A stretch of DNA of 10,451 nucleotides. It comes from Planctomycetota bacterium. GTDB lineage: Bacteria > Planctomycetota > UBA1135 > JALUZX01. The notes under the pieces are model-generated. The model saw only the letters and a program-made list of their open reading frames with translations. It had not been told where the DNA came from and did not search any database. The DNA lies in contig JALUZX010000268.1 in assembly GCA_027011425.1 (NCBI GenBank), forward strand, positions 1 through 10,451, in the 5' to 3' direction. Every line of letters starts with the position of its first letter. Within the stretch, counting starts at the first letter, position 1. A program made the position numbers and the translations under genes. Positions 1 through 6,913 of the stretch are shown here, in pieces.

Positions 1-239
1 AGCCCCTGGGGTTGGCTTCCTCGGTGTTCTCCCTTCTTTTCCGGAAGAAAGGATACGAGGAAGCGGTTCGGGCCGTGGCCGGTCTGGGCGGGCCCGCCGA
101 TACGGCGGCCTGCCTCGCCGGCGCCCTGGCAGGGGCGGCCGGCGGGGCGGATGGCATTCCCGAGAGATGGTGGCGCCGCGTCCGGGAGGTTCCCAAGGCC
201 CGCCGTCTCGCCTTGAAACTGGCGGAACGGCGGGAGTGA
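1..239 (+). CDS. ADP-ribosylglycohydrolase (DraG/ARH)-like protein, C-terminal fragment
   Basis: The frame is open from position 3 to a TGA at 237-239, so this is the 3' end of a gene that starts outside the window; the TTG at 12 is an internal codon, not a supported start. About 78 residues remain. They match the last helices of the DraG/ADP-ribosylglycohydrolase fold: a YEEAVRAVAGLGG helix, then GGPADTAACLAGALAGA, then a G-IPERWW segment. In this family the GGDxDT-type motif supplies metal ligands for removing ADP-ribose from proteins or small molecules. Here the first acidic residue is proline (codon 93-95), while the second Asp and the Thr (99-104) remain. Activity may therefore be altered, or this may be a family member of other function. 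It converges on the protease gene. The family call is fairly firm from the tail alone; substrate cannot be told. Confidence 0.72.
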   Translation, partial: PLGLASSVFSLLFRKKGYEEAVRAVAGLGGPADTAACLAGALAGAAGGADGIPERWWRRVREVPKARRLALKLAERRE

Positions 240-292
240 CCAGGCACTCCCGGTCTCCCGGCCCGCGTCGAAGACGGAAAGCCGAATCTCCG

Positions 293-307
293 CGGACCGG
301 GGGTCCG
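293..307. terminator. Short GC hairpin between convergent genes
   Basis: A perfect 6-bp inverted repeat, CGGACC / GGTCCG with a 3-base GGG loop, lies in the 79-bp gap between the ADP-ribosylglycohydrolase fragment and the end of the protease gene. The position suits a shared transcription end for the two convergent genes. There is no T tract on either side, so it is not a textbook intrinsic terminator. The assignment rests on position and symmetry only. Confidence 0.28.
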
Positions 308-318
308 GGTAAACCCTC

Positions 319-2100
319 CTACTTGGCCAGGTAGACCTCGATGCTGTTGGATGCGTGGATTTTCCCCGTGGCGGTGAAGTCCACAACCTGGAAGTAGAAG
401 TCCTTCCGGGCGAGGGTCAAGTTGTTGGGCACGGTGAAGGAGAGGTTCGCTTTTCCCCGGGCGTCCAGGGGGCCTGTGGCCACGGGCGCGCCGACCTTGA
501 GGTCCACCAGGATATCCCGGTTCAAGATACCGGGAAAAGAAATGTGGGCCGGGGCGATGGACATGAGGAGGACATACATGGCGTTGGGGCGTCCGGTGAT
601 CTCCAGGACGGCCTTTCCTCCCAGCTTGACGTCCTTCTGGAGCCAGAGTCCGTCGGGGAGACCGTAGGCGGCGAGCATCTTCTTCAGGTCCGGGTGGGGG
701 CCGATGTGTCCGCCGTAGCGCTGGGGGGTGCCGTATTTCCGGAGGGCATCCCGGACCTCGCTGGACTTCAGGCTGACGCCGTTCTGTTCTTTTACGGCGT
801 TCCAGAAGACTGCCGCGATCCCCGCCACGATGGGGGTGGCGCCGGAGGTTCCCCCGAAGGAATAGGTGTAGTATTGGCGGTGGTCCCCGCCGCCGTTGAA
901 GAGCCTGCCGTAGCCGAAGGTGGTGATGCGCGTGCCCCAGGCGTGGCAGTCCACGCGCTTTCCGTAGTTGGAGAAGGAGATCTTGTCGATCCCGTTGGTC
1001 TTGCTGGCGCCCACGATCACGCCGCCCGAATCATACTTGGTTGGATCGAACCTTCCCCCGTAGATGGGATTCATCAGGTCCATGTTGGAATTGCCGGCGG
1101 CGAAGGCGTAGGTGATGCCCTTGGCCGTGGCGTTGCGGACGGCGTCGTAATTGGCCCGCACGTAGGTGAGGGGGGCGTGCTTTCCACGGACCAGGTAGGC
1201 GAAGGAGGAAGAAAAGACGTCCCCCGGCCCGGAACGGCCGGCGCAGTTGTTGATCTGCCGGGCCGCGCCGTAGCCGATGCAGGCGAGGAGGAGCTTCTTT
1301 CGGCCGCTGGCGAAACCGTTGACTCCGTAACCGTTCCGGTCGGCCGCCATGATTCCCACGCAGGCCGTTCCATGCTCCTTCCAGGAGGACCTGTTGAAGT
1401 GGCTCGTGGGGGGTCCCCCCACGTAGGCCGCCGTGGTCATGAGGGCCAGATCTTCGTGGCCCACCGTCCAGCTTCCCTCGATATGGGCGATGGTCCTCCC
1501 CTGGGCCCGGCCTCCGCCGAGGATGTAGGCGGACCGGTAGTTCACGCCCCTCGGGGCCGGGCCGAAGTAGGTCTGCCTGGAAGTGAAATCCGGGGTGGGC
1601 GGGGGGATGTCTCCGCAGGGAACGTAGGCGGAGTCGGCCACTTCGGCGTAGGCGAATTCCACGATAGGAAGGGCGTTGAGGGCGTCGATGACCTCCTCGC
1701 TCTGGGCCGCACCGCTGGTGTGGACCAGGTAATAGAGGTTCAACTCGGCGGGGATCTCTTCGTTGGGGCCGAGAGAGGCCAGGATCTGGGCCCTTTCCAG
1801 GTCCAGGTCCTTTTCGCTCCTTTGGAAATAGCGCTCCACCCGCACCCCCAGGGACTGGAGAAGGCGGTTCACCGCCGAGGTGTCCCGCCCGGCGAAGGAG
1901 ACGAACTTTTCCCCCCGCAGTCTCACCCCAGAACCCTCCACGAACTTGAGGACCACCTGGTCGGGTTTTTCCCGGGAGAGGTCGATCTTGTAAGGGCTGG
2001 GAGGCTTGGGGAACTCGCGGATCCAGCCGCCGGGAGAGGCTGGGAGGGCCGCGGGAAGGAGGGCCAGGAAGAGAGGAAGGAGGAAAGAGGGTCTAGGCAT
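319..2100 (-). CDS. Secreted S8 (subtilisin-family) serine protease with C-terminal beta-rich domain
   Basis: The protein has 593 residues. The start at 2100 is chosen because it gives a Sec signal peptide (MPRPSF, then a Leu/Ala-rich core to about residue 22) and follows an AGGAG at 2109-2113 with an 8-base spacer. Residues about 45-155 look like an inhibitor-type propeptide. The S8 catalytic domain spans about 185-480, with the His motif EHGT (H243), the oxyanion Asn in AAGN (N337) and the nucleophile in GGTSGATP (S419). At the position of the usual catalytic Asp the sequence reads IEGSW, giving Glu208, followed by the conserved HEDL. Residues about 484-593 form a separate beta-rich tail ending in a QVVDF...ASNSIEVYL pattern, probably a surface or adhesion module. 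Expected role: extracellular or periplasmic proteolysis after propeptide removal. The S8 family is clear; activity with Glu208 is inference. Confidence 0.88.
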   Translation of the reverse strand: MPRPSFLLPLFLALLPAALPASPGGWIREFPKPPSPYKIDLSREKPDQVVLKFVEGSGVRLRGEKFVSFAGRDTSAVNRLLQSLGVRVERYFQRSEKDLDLERAQILASLGPNEEIPAELNLYYLVHTSGAAQSEEVIDALNALPIVEFAYAEVADSAYVPCGDIPPPTPDFTSRQTYFGPAPRGVNYRSAYILGGGRAQGRTIAHIEGSWTVGHEDLALMTTAAYVGGPPTSHFNRSSWKEHGTACVGIMAADRNGYGVNGFASGRKKLLLACIGYGAARQINNCAGRSGPGDVFSSSFAYLVRGKHAPLTYVRANYDAVRNATAKGITYAFAAGNSNMDLMNPIYGGRFDPTKYDSGGVIVGASKTNGIDKISFSNYGKRVDCHAWGTRITTFGYGRLFNGGGDHRQYYTYSFGGTSGATPIVAGIAAVFWNAVKEQNGVSLKSSEVRDALRKYGTPQRYGGHIGPHPDLKKMLAAYGLPDGLWLQKDVKLGGKAVLEITGRPNAMYVLLMSIAPAHISFPGILNRDILVDLKVGAPVATGPLDARGKANLSFTVPNNLTLARKDFYFQVVDFTATGKIHASNSIEVYLAK

Positions 2101-2157
2101 TTCAGTTTCTCCTGGACGTAGGGTTTGGGGGAGCCTGGAAGTCAAGTAGACGAACCT

Positions 2158-2194
2158 GGACACCCTAAAGTTCTCCAGTTTTCCGGGACACCCT
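2158..2194. repeat. 9-bp direct repeat upstream of the protease gene
   Basis: GGACACCCT occurs at 2158-2166 and again at 2186-2194 in the same orientation, with start-to-start spacing of 28 bp. It lies 58-94 bp upstream of the protease start, in the gap between that gene and the end of polA. On the coding strand of the protease the unit reads AGGGTGTCC. Paired direct repeats in this position can be activator or response-regulator sites, or remnants of mobile-element ends. Nothing else in the gap separates these options. Confidence 0.35.
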
Positions 2195-2313
2195 TTTGAG
2201 AAGTATGGTGCGGGAAGCCGCAGGGGGAACAAAAGGAAGAGGTCCCACTTCTGCAAGTCCCCCTCCAGACAGGGGAAGTTGCCTCGAAACGGGACATTTG
2301 AAGCCGGTCCTGG

Positions 2314-5022
2314 TCAAGAGTGGGCCTGGAGCCAGTCGTCCCCCCAGCCCACGTCGGCTTTCAGGGGCACCTGGAGGGAGACCACCCCCTCCATGATGGC
2401 CTTCGCCCGGCGGGACAGCTCTTCCACCTCCCCGGCGGGACAGTCGAAGAGGAGTTCGTCGTGCACCTGGAGGACCATCCTTCCCTGGAAGCCTTCCTCC
2501 CGGACGGCCCGGTCCACCTCTACCATGGCCTTCTTCATGATGTCCGCCGCCGACCCCTGGATGGGGGTGTTCACGGCCATGTTCTCCGCCCCCGCCCGGA
2601 TCCTCTCGTGGGGCGAGAGGATCTCCGGGAGGCGCCGGCGCCGGCCGAAGATGGTGGTGACCTGCTTCTCCCGGCGGGCCCGCTCCAGGGTCTCCTCGAG
2701 CCAGGCCTTGACGCCGGGAAGGGCGGCGAAATACCTCTCGATGAATTCGGAGGCTTCCTTCACGGACATCCCCGTCTCCCTGGCCAGCCGGCGGGGCCCC
2801 ATTCCGTAGAGGATCCCGAAGTTCACCACCTTGGCCCGGGCCCTCTCCCCGGGGGTCACTTCCTCCTCGGCTTTTCCCAGGATCAAGGCCGCCGTCCGCC
2901 TGTGGATGTCCTTGCCCCGGCGGAAGGCCTCCACGAGGTTCTCGTCCCCCGAGAAGTGGGCCATGACGCGCAGTTCCACCTGGGAGTAATCCAGGGAGAG
3001 GAGCTTCCAGCCTTCCTTCCTGGGGACGAAACAGGCCCGGACCTTCCTGCCCTCCTCGGTCCGGATGGGGATGTTCTGCAGGTTGGGGTCGCTGGAGGAG
3101 AGCCTTCCTGTGGCGGTGACGGTCTGGTTGAAATGGGTGTGGACCCGGCCCGTCTCGGGGTGGATGAGCTGAGCCAGGGCGTCCACGTAGGTGCTCTTCA
3201 GCTTGGAGACCTCCCTGTGCTGGAGGAGAAGGGCGGGGACGGGGTGGTGGGGGGCCAGGGACTCCAGGACCGATGCGTCCGTGCTGTAGGCCCCGGTCTT
3301 CATCTTCCTGGGCTTGCGCCCGCCGGCGATCTTGTGGAGTTCGAGTTTTTCGAAGAGGAGCCGGCTCACCTGCTGGGGGGAACGGAGGTTGATCTCCTCT
3401 CCGGCGTACTCCCCGATCTCTCCCTCGATCTTCTCGATCCTCTCCTCCAGTTCTTTGGAGAGCCGGGCGAGTCTCTCCCGGTCGAGGCGGATGCCCTCTC
3501 TCTCCATTCTCATGAGAACCGGGACGAGGGGCATCTCGAATTCGTAGAAGAGCGTTTCCACCCCGGCCTTGGCCATCTCCTCCTTGAGGACGGGAACGAG
3601 CCGGCCCGTGTAGTCGGCGTCTTCGCAGGCGTACCGGGAGATGACGGGAAGGGTCACCTGGTCCATGGTGACTTTCTTGCGTCCTTTCCCAAGCAATTCG
3701 CTCGTGGGGATCTTGCGGTAGTTCAGGTATTTGAGGGAGAGGGCGTCCAGGCCGTGCTGTCTCTCTTCGGGAGCCACGCAGTAGGAGGCCACCATGGTGT
3801 CGAAGGTCACGCCCTCCGTCTCGACGCCTTCCCTGGAGAGGGCCACCATGTCGTACTTGATGTTCTGGCCCGTCTTGGCCAGGGAGGGATCCGAGAGGAG
3901 GGGGCCCAGCCTTTCCAGGACTTTCTCTCTCCAGCCCGCCCCCCGGGTGAGAAGGGGGACGTACCAGGCCAGCCCCGGCCGGGTGGAGAAGGAGATCCCC
4001 ACAACCCGGGCCCGCATGGGATCCAGGGCTGTGGTCTCGGTGTCCACCACGAACTCCCCCGCCTCCCTGAGGGATTTCTCCAGGGCCAGAAGGCTTTCTT
4101 CGTCCTGGACGGTCCGGTAGTCGTGCTGGGCCTCCCTGGAGGCGGCGTCCTCCATCAGCTTGGGGAGGAGGGAGTGGAATCCCAGGTCCAGGTAGAGCTT
4201 TTTGAGGGCATCCCTCTCCACGGGCCGGACCTGGAGGTCCTTGGGGTCCACGGGAAGGTCCAGGTCCGTCCGGATCCGGACGAGTTCCTTGGCGAGCCTG
4301 GCCTGCTCCGCGTTCTCCTCGAGGGCCTTGGCGATCTTGGATCGTTTGTATTCCTTTCCCCGCGTGAGGATTCCTTCGAGATCCCCGTAGAGGCGGATCA
4401 ACTCGGCCGCCGTCTTGGGGCCGACCCCCGGGACGCCGGGGATGTTGTCGCTGGCGTCTCCCACCAGGGCCAGGAAGTCCTGGAACCTTTCGGGGGGCAC
4501 GCCCCATTTGGCCTCCACGCCCTTGGGATCCAGGACCTCCACGTCCTCGGAGCGGGAAAGGATGTTGTAGATCCTGATCCCCGGGGAGACGAGCTGGGCG
4601 AAATCCTTGTCCCCCGAGACGATGTAGACTTCCAGGCCTTCCCTTTCCCCCCGCCTTGCCAGGGTGCCGATCACGTCGTCCGCCTCGACCCCTTCTTCTT
4701 CCAGGGAGGCAAGGCCGAGGCGCCCTGTGATCTCCTTGATCCAGGGGATCTGTTCCACCAGTTCGGGCGGGGTCTTCTCCCGGGTGGCCTTGTAACTTGG
4801 AAGAAGGGCGTGGCGGAAGGTCTTCTTGGGGCCGTCGAAGGCCACGGCCGCCCGGGCGGGCCGGTCCCTCTCCAGGAGCTTGTGCAGGGTCTGGGCATAC
4901 CCGAAGGCCGCCCCCGTGGGTCTTCCATCGGGGGAAGTGAGGGAACTTTTGGCGAAGGCGAAGTGGGACCGGTAGGCCAGGGCCGTACCGTCCAGGAGGA
5001 AGAGGGATTTTTCTGGGTCCAT
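2314..5022 (-). CDS. polA: DNA polymerase I
   Basis: The protein has 902 residues, close to the usual length. It has a 5'-3' (flap) exonuclease at about 1-290, a 3'-5' exonuclease at about 310-490 and a family A polymerase at about 500-902. Acidic residues of the flap nuclease are visible (D11, D63, E113/D115/D116, D138/D140, D189/D192), with a helix-hairpin-helix near 194-205. Proofreading looks intact: D327 and E329 (VDTETTALD), D391 (NIKYD), and Y464/D468 (YACED). The polymerase has motif A D678 and E683 (LDYSQVELR), motif B R727/K731/F735/Y739 (AKVVNFGILYG) and motif C D855/E856 (VHDELLF). It fills gaps in DNA repair and removes Okazaki primers. The start at 5022 has GGGAG at 5032-5036 with a 9-base spacer and yields the usual N-terminus (SLFLLDGTALAYR). 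It appears to be transcribed alone, with 213 and 236 bp of flanking non-coding DNA. Confidence 0.97.
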   Translation of the reverse strand: MDPEKSLFLLDGTALAYRSHFAFAKSSLTSPDGRPTGAAFGYAQTLHKLLERDRPARAAVAFDGPKKTFRHALLPSYKATREKTPPELVEQIPWIKEITGRLGLASLEEEGVEADDVIGTLARRGEREGLEVYIVSGDKDFAQLVSPGIRIYNILSRSEDVEVLDPKGVEAKWGVPPERFQDFLALVGDASDNIPGVPGVGPKTAAELIRLYGDLEGILTRGKEYKRSKIAKALEENAEQARLAKELVRIRTDLDLPVDPKDLQVRPVERDALKKLYLDLGFHSLLPKLMEDAASREAQHDYRTVQDEESLLALEKSLREAGEFVVDTETTALDPMRARVVGISFSTRPGLAWYVPLLTRGAGWREKVLERLGPLLSDPSLAKTGQNIKYDMVALSREGVETEGVTFDTMVASYCVAPEERQHGLDALSLKYLNYRKIPTSELLGKGRKKVTMDQVTLPVISRYACEDADYTGRLVPVLKEEMAKAGVETLFYEFEMPLVPVLMRMEREGIRLDRERLARLSKELEERIEKIEGEIGEYAGEEINLRSPQQVSRLLFEKLELHKIAGGRKPRKMKTGAYSTDASVLESLAPHHPVPALLLQHREVSKLKSTYVDALAQLIHPETGRVHTHFNQTVTATGRLSSSDPNLQNIPIRTEEGRKVRACFVPRKEGWKLLSLDYSQVELRVMAHFSGDENLVEAFRRGKDIHRRTAALILGKAEEEVTPGERARAKVVNFGILYGMGPRRLARETGMSVKEASEFIERYFAALPGVKAWLEETLERARREKQVTTIFGRRRRLPEILSPHERIRAGAENMAVNTPIQGSAADIMKKAMVEVDRAVREEGFQGRMVLQVHDELLFDCPAGEVEELSRRAKAIMEGVVSLQVPLKADVGWGDDWLQAHS

Positions 5023-5045
5023 GGGGGTCCGCTCCCGGGCTCTCC

Positions 5046-5077
5046 CCCCTCCCGGAGGGGATTCTCCCCCCGGGGAG
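5046..5077 (-). promoter_or_regulatory. GC-rich stem-loops in the polA leader
   Basis: Two adjacent perfect inverted repeats lie 24-55 bp upstream of the polA start. They are CCCCTC/GAGGGG at 5046-5051 and 5055-5060 (3-base loop), and CTCCCC/GGGGAG at 5064-5069 and 5072-5077 (2-base loop, so the innermost pair probably opens). Their arms are similar enough to pair with each other, and the Shine-Dalgarno GGGAG at 5032-5036 could join in. If transcribed they would fold strongly just ahead of the ribosome site and could lower polA translation. A regulatory role is inference; GC-rich sequence makes such repeats easy to find. Confidence 0.3.
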
Positions 5078-5170
5078 GACGGAAGGGAAGGATGGGGTCT
5101 GGAGCCTGAACCCGGGGCCTTCCCCTCCCTCAAAAGGTGGACCTCACCCTTTCGGCCCTTCCTGGCCCCA

Positions 5171-5217
5171 TAAATTCCGGGGAGGATGTTTATCCTTCAT
5201 AAAAGTACATAGAAGAA
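5171..5217 (-). promoter_or_regulatory. AT-rich island, probable polA promoter region
   Basis: This is one of the few AT-rich stretches in the window. It lies between the terminator-like hairpin behind the small basic gene and the polA leader, where a polA promoter is expected. It contains the inverted repeat AGGAT/ATCCT with a 4-base loop at 5183-5196, which could be an operator. No pair of -35 and -10 boxes with correct spacing stands out, so only the region is proposed, with a leader of roughly 150-180 bases. Confidence 0.3.
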
Positions 5218-5241
5218 CCCCTCCGCCCTTTGGGGGGAGGG
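5211..5241 (-). terminator. Intrinsic terminator behind the small basic protein gene
   Basis: Positions 5219-5241 form a hairpin on the minus strand: a 6-bp outer stem (CCCTCC/GGAGGG), one C-C mismatch, a 3-bp inner stem (CCC/GGG) and an AAA loop. It is followed on the minus strand by a U-rich stretch (GGTTCTTCT, 5218-5210). It starts 18 bases after the stop of the 46-aa gene. The T tract is interrupted by C, so termination strength is uncertain. It would separate that gene from polA. Confidence 0.55.
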
Positions 5242-5258
5242 TGCCCAGGGGGGGGAAG

Positions 5259-5399
5259 TCAGGGCTTTTCCAAGCCCTGGCGCATCCGGACCCTGGTGGC
5301 CCGGAGGCTCTGCTTCTTCCTGCGGGTGGGCTTCACCCCGTGGTTGGGACCCCCGACGCGGACCTTGCGCCGCCTGCCGCTTACTTTTGCGTGTGCCAT
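5259..5399 (-). CDS. Small, highly basic protein of unknown function (46 aa)
   Basis: Beginning at the ATG at 5397-5399 (MAHAKVSGRRRK), this encodes 46 residues with 16 Lys/Arg, 2 His and a single acidic residue (E44). Such a composition points to RNA, ribosome or DNA binding. I do not recognise the family. The segment SLRATRVRMRQ near residues 31-41 loosely recalls the short ribosomal proteins of the AURKAIP1/COX24 (bS22/bL38) type, but this is weak. The early codons GCA, GCA, AAA, GTA differ from the G/C-ending codons of the neighbours, as often seen at the start of highly expressed genes. No Shine-Dalgarno precedes the ATG; a TACATT box ends 8 bases before it, suggesting a leaderless transcript. 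A terminator-like hairpin follows. The frame stays open upstream to 5462, but that extension is GC-driven and overlaps the preceding gene's stop. Confidence 0.6.
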   Translation of the reverse strand: MAHAKVSGRRRKVRVGGPNHGVKPTRRKKQSLRATRVRMRQGLEKP

Positions 5400-5407
5400 G
5401 GCGGGGG

Positions 5408-5435
5408 AATGTAGCGTCCCGGGAAAAAAGCGCAA
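5408..5435 (-). promoter_or_regulatory. Candidate promoter of the small basic protein gene
   Basis: On the minus strand TTGCGC (5435-5430) and TACATT (5413-5408) are separated by 16 bp. The second box matches TATAAT at 4 of 6 positions and fits the TAnnnT form. The first matches only the TTG of TTGACA. The -10 box ends 8 bases before the ATG at 5399, so transcription would begin at or next to the start codon. The A6 run of the preceding gene's terminator (5424-5429) lies in the spacer. This is a consensus match only. Confidence 0.35.
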
Positions 5436-5459
5436 GCCCCGGGCTGGAAGGCCCCGGCT
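5424..5459 (-). terminator. Probable terminator of the three-symporter operon
   Basis: On the minus strand AGCC (5459-5456) pairs with GGCT (5438-5435), and GGGC (5454-5451) pairs with GCCC (5444-5441). A small internal loop separates the two stems, and the apical loop has 6 bases. A run of six T residues (5429-5424) follows 5 bases after the stem. The stem begins inside the stop codon of the PutP-like gene. The offset T run makes it less than ideal, but its place at the end of the operon fits. Confidence 0.5.
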
Positions 5460-6898
5460 CAATCCGGAACGGGGGCCTTGCCGGCCAGGCTCACAAGCAC
5501 CACCGCCGCACCGGCCAGGACGAAAGAGACGAGCCGGACTGTGAGAAACCCTTCCAGGGCCGGGCTGGCGGCCCAGACCACGGTGGAGACCGTGCCCACG
5601 ATCATGCCCGCCAGGACTCCCTTGCCGGTGGTTCGCTTCCAGTGGAGGGAGAGGACGATTCCCGGCCCGAAGGAGGCCCCCAGGCCGGACCAGGCGTAGG
5701 AGACCACGTTGTAGATCAAGTCATCTGAGGTCACGGCCAGGAGGAAGGCCAGGCCGCCCACGACGAGGGTGGTGATCCGGGAGATGCGCACCAGCTCCTT
5801 CTGGGTCATGCCCGGTTTGAAAATGCGGTGGACCACATCTTCCGAGACGGCCGAGGTGGTCACCAGAAGCTGGGAGTCCGCCGTGGACATCATGGCCGCC
5901 GCGGCGCCGGAGATGAACACTCCCGCCAGCCAGGGGTGGAGGAGGTGGAGGGCCAGGTAGGGCATGAGTTGTTCTTTGTCTCCCTCGGGGGGGGCCCCCA
6001 TCAGGGCGGCGCCGAAGATCCCGATGAAGAGGGCGCCTGTGAAGGCCAGGGCGGCCCAGGTGATGGCGATCCACTTTCCCGCCTTCACGGCCTTGGGGTC
6101 CCGGACGGACATGTAGCGCACGATCACGTGGGGCTGGCCCAGGTAACCCAGGCCCCAGCTCAGCCCGCCGACCACGGCCGCCGCGGCGGCCCAGCCGGTC
6201 TTGCCCTGGACCAGGGAGGAGATCCCCGGGCCCAGCCTCTCCAGGGCCGCTCCCACGTCGATCCCCCGGGCCGCCACCTCCGCCCAGGCCACCAGGGGAA
6301 GGACTACCAGGGTGGCGAGCATGATGATGCCCTGGATGAGGTCCGTCCAGGCCACGGCGAAGAACCCGCCCATGACCGTATAGGCCACGATCACTCCCGT
6401 CCCGAGGAGCATGCCCCGGAACTCCGGGATGTGGAAGGTGGCCTTCAGGACCTTTCCCGAGCCGCTCACCTGGGCCGAGAGGTAGACGGCGAAGAAGAAG
6501 ACCACGATGGCCGTGGCGGTGATCCGGAGGACCTGGCCCGTGGCGCCGAAGCGGCGGACGAAATACTCCGGGATGGTGAGGGCCCCGAGCCTCTGGGTCT
6601 CCCTTCTCAATGGCCCCGCCACGATCCACCAACTGAGGGCGATTCCCGAGACGCAACCCACCACGCTCCACACCTCCGCGAGTCCCGTGGTGAGGATCGC
6701 CCCTGGAAGGCCGAGAAGGAGCCAGGCAGATTCCCCGCTGGCCCTCTCGGAGAAGGTGGCCACCCAGATGTTCAGCCTCCTGCCCGCCAGGAGGTAGTCC
6801 TCTCCTGTCTGGTTCAGCCTGTATGTGGCCAGGCCCACCAGGAGGACCACCACCAGGTAGGTGAGGAAACCGATGTGCATGGGGTCGGTGAGGTCCAC
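5459..6898 (-). CDS. SSS-family sodium:solute symporter, PutP-like
   Basis: The protein has 479 residues with about 12-13 hydrophobic segments, the size of sodium/proline symporters. It aligns along its length with PutP: DYLLAGR near 34-40, SERASGESAWLLLGLPG at 50-66, GGFFAVAWTDLIQG at 177-190, WGLGYLGQPHVIVRYM at 248-263, and MMSTADSQLL at 336-345, whose S338/T339 correspond to sodium-site residues. The PutP residue Asp55 is Gly here, with Glu at 56, so proline specificity should not be assumed. The start is a GTG at 6898, preceded by GGGGGAG (6907-6913) with an 8-base spacer; an ATG seven codons in is less well placed. It is the third gene of the operon. Its Shine-Dalgarno touches the stop codon of the gene before it, so translation is probably coupled. 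Role: sodium-driven uptake of an amino acid or related solute across the inner membrane. Confidence 0.9.
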   Translation of the reverse strand: MDLTDPMHIGFLTYLVVVLLVGLATYRLNQTGEDYLLAGRRLNIWVATFSERASGESAWLLLGLPGAILTTGLAEVWSVVGCVSGIALSWWIVAGPLRRETQRLGALTIPEYFVRRFGATGQVLRITATAIVVFFFAVYLSAQVSGSGKVLKATFHIPEFRGMLLGTGVIVAYTVMGGFFAVAWTDLIQGIIMLATLVVLPLVAWAEVAARGIDVGAALERLGPGISSLVQGKTGWAAAAAVVGGLSWGLGYLGQPHVIVRYMSVRDPKAVKAGKWIAITWAALAFTGALFIGIFGAALMGAPPEGDKEQLMPYLALHLLHPWLAGVFISGAAAAMMSTADSQLLVTTSAVSEDVVHRIFKPGMTQKELVRISRITTLVVGGLAFLLAVTSDDLIYNVVSYAWSGLGASFGPGIVLSLHWKRTTGKGVLAGMIVGTVSTVVWAASPALEGFLTVRLVSFVLAGAAVVLVSLAGKAPVPD

Positions 6899-6913
6899 TT
6901 TCTCAGCTCCCCC

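Noticed and set aside
355..2121. A 588-codon open frame on the plus strand opposite the protease
   Set aside because: Shadow frame with no recognisable domain and no ribosome site; the opposite strand carries a clear S8 protease with signal peptide.
2140..2145. TTGACT as a -35 box for the protease gene
   Set aside because: A 5-of-6 match, but no acceptable -10 box lies 16-18 bp downstream.
2101..2256. N-terminal extension of the protease to 2256
   Set aside because: It would bury the signal peptide behind 52 residues and has no Shine-Dalgarno; the ATG at 2100 has AGGAG at good spacing.
2260..2275. CCCCT/AGGGG hairpin as a polA terminator
   Set aside because: Only 5 bp with a 6-base loop and no T tract on the minus strand; easily found by chance in this composition.
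2320..5109. A 929-codon open frame on the plus strand opposite polA
   Set aside because: It is the antisense shadow of a GC-biased gene: Gly/Val/Pro/His-rich with no domains, while the minus strand encodes a full DNA polymerase I with all motifs.
5023..5133. N-terminal extension of polA to 5133
   Set aside because: Gly/Pro/Ser/Arg-rich low-complexity translation through leader hairpins; the ATG at 5022 has a Shine-Dalgarno and gives the usual family N-terminus.
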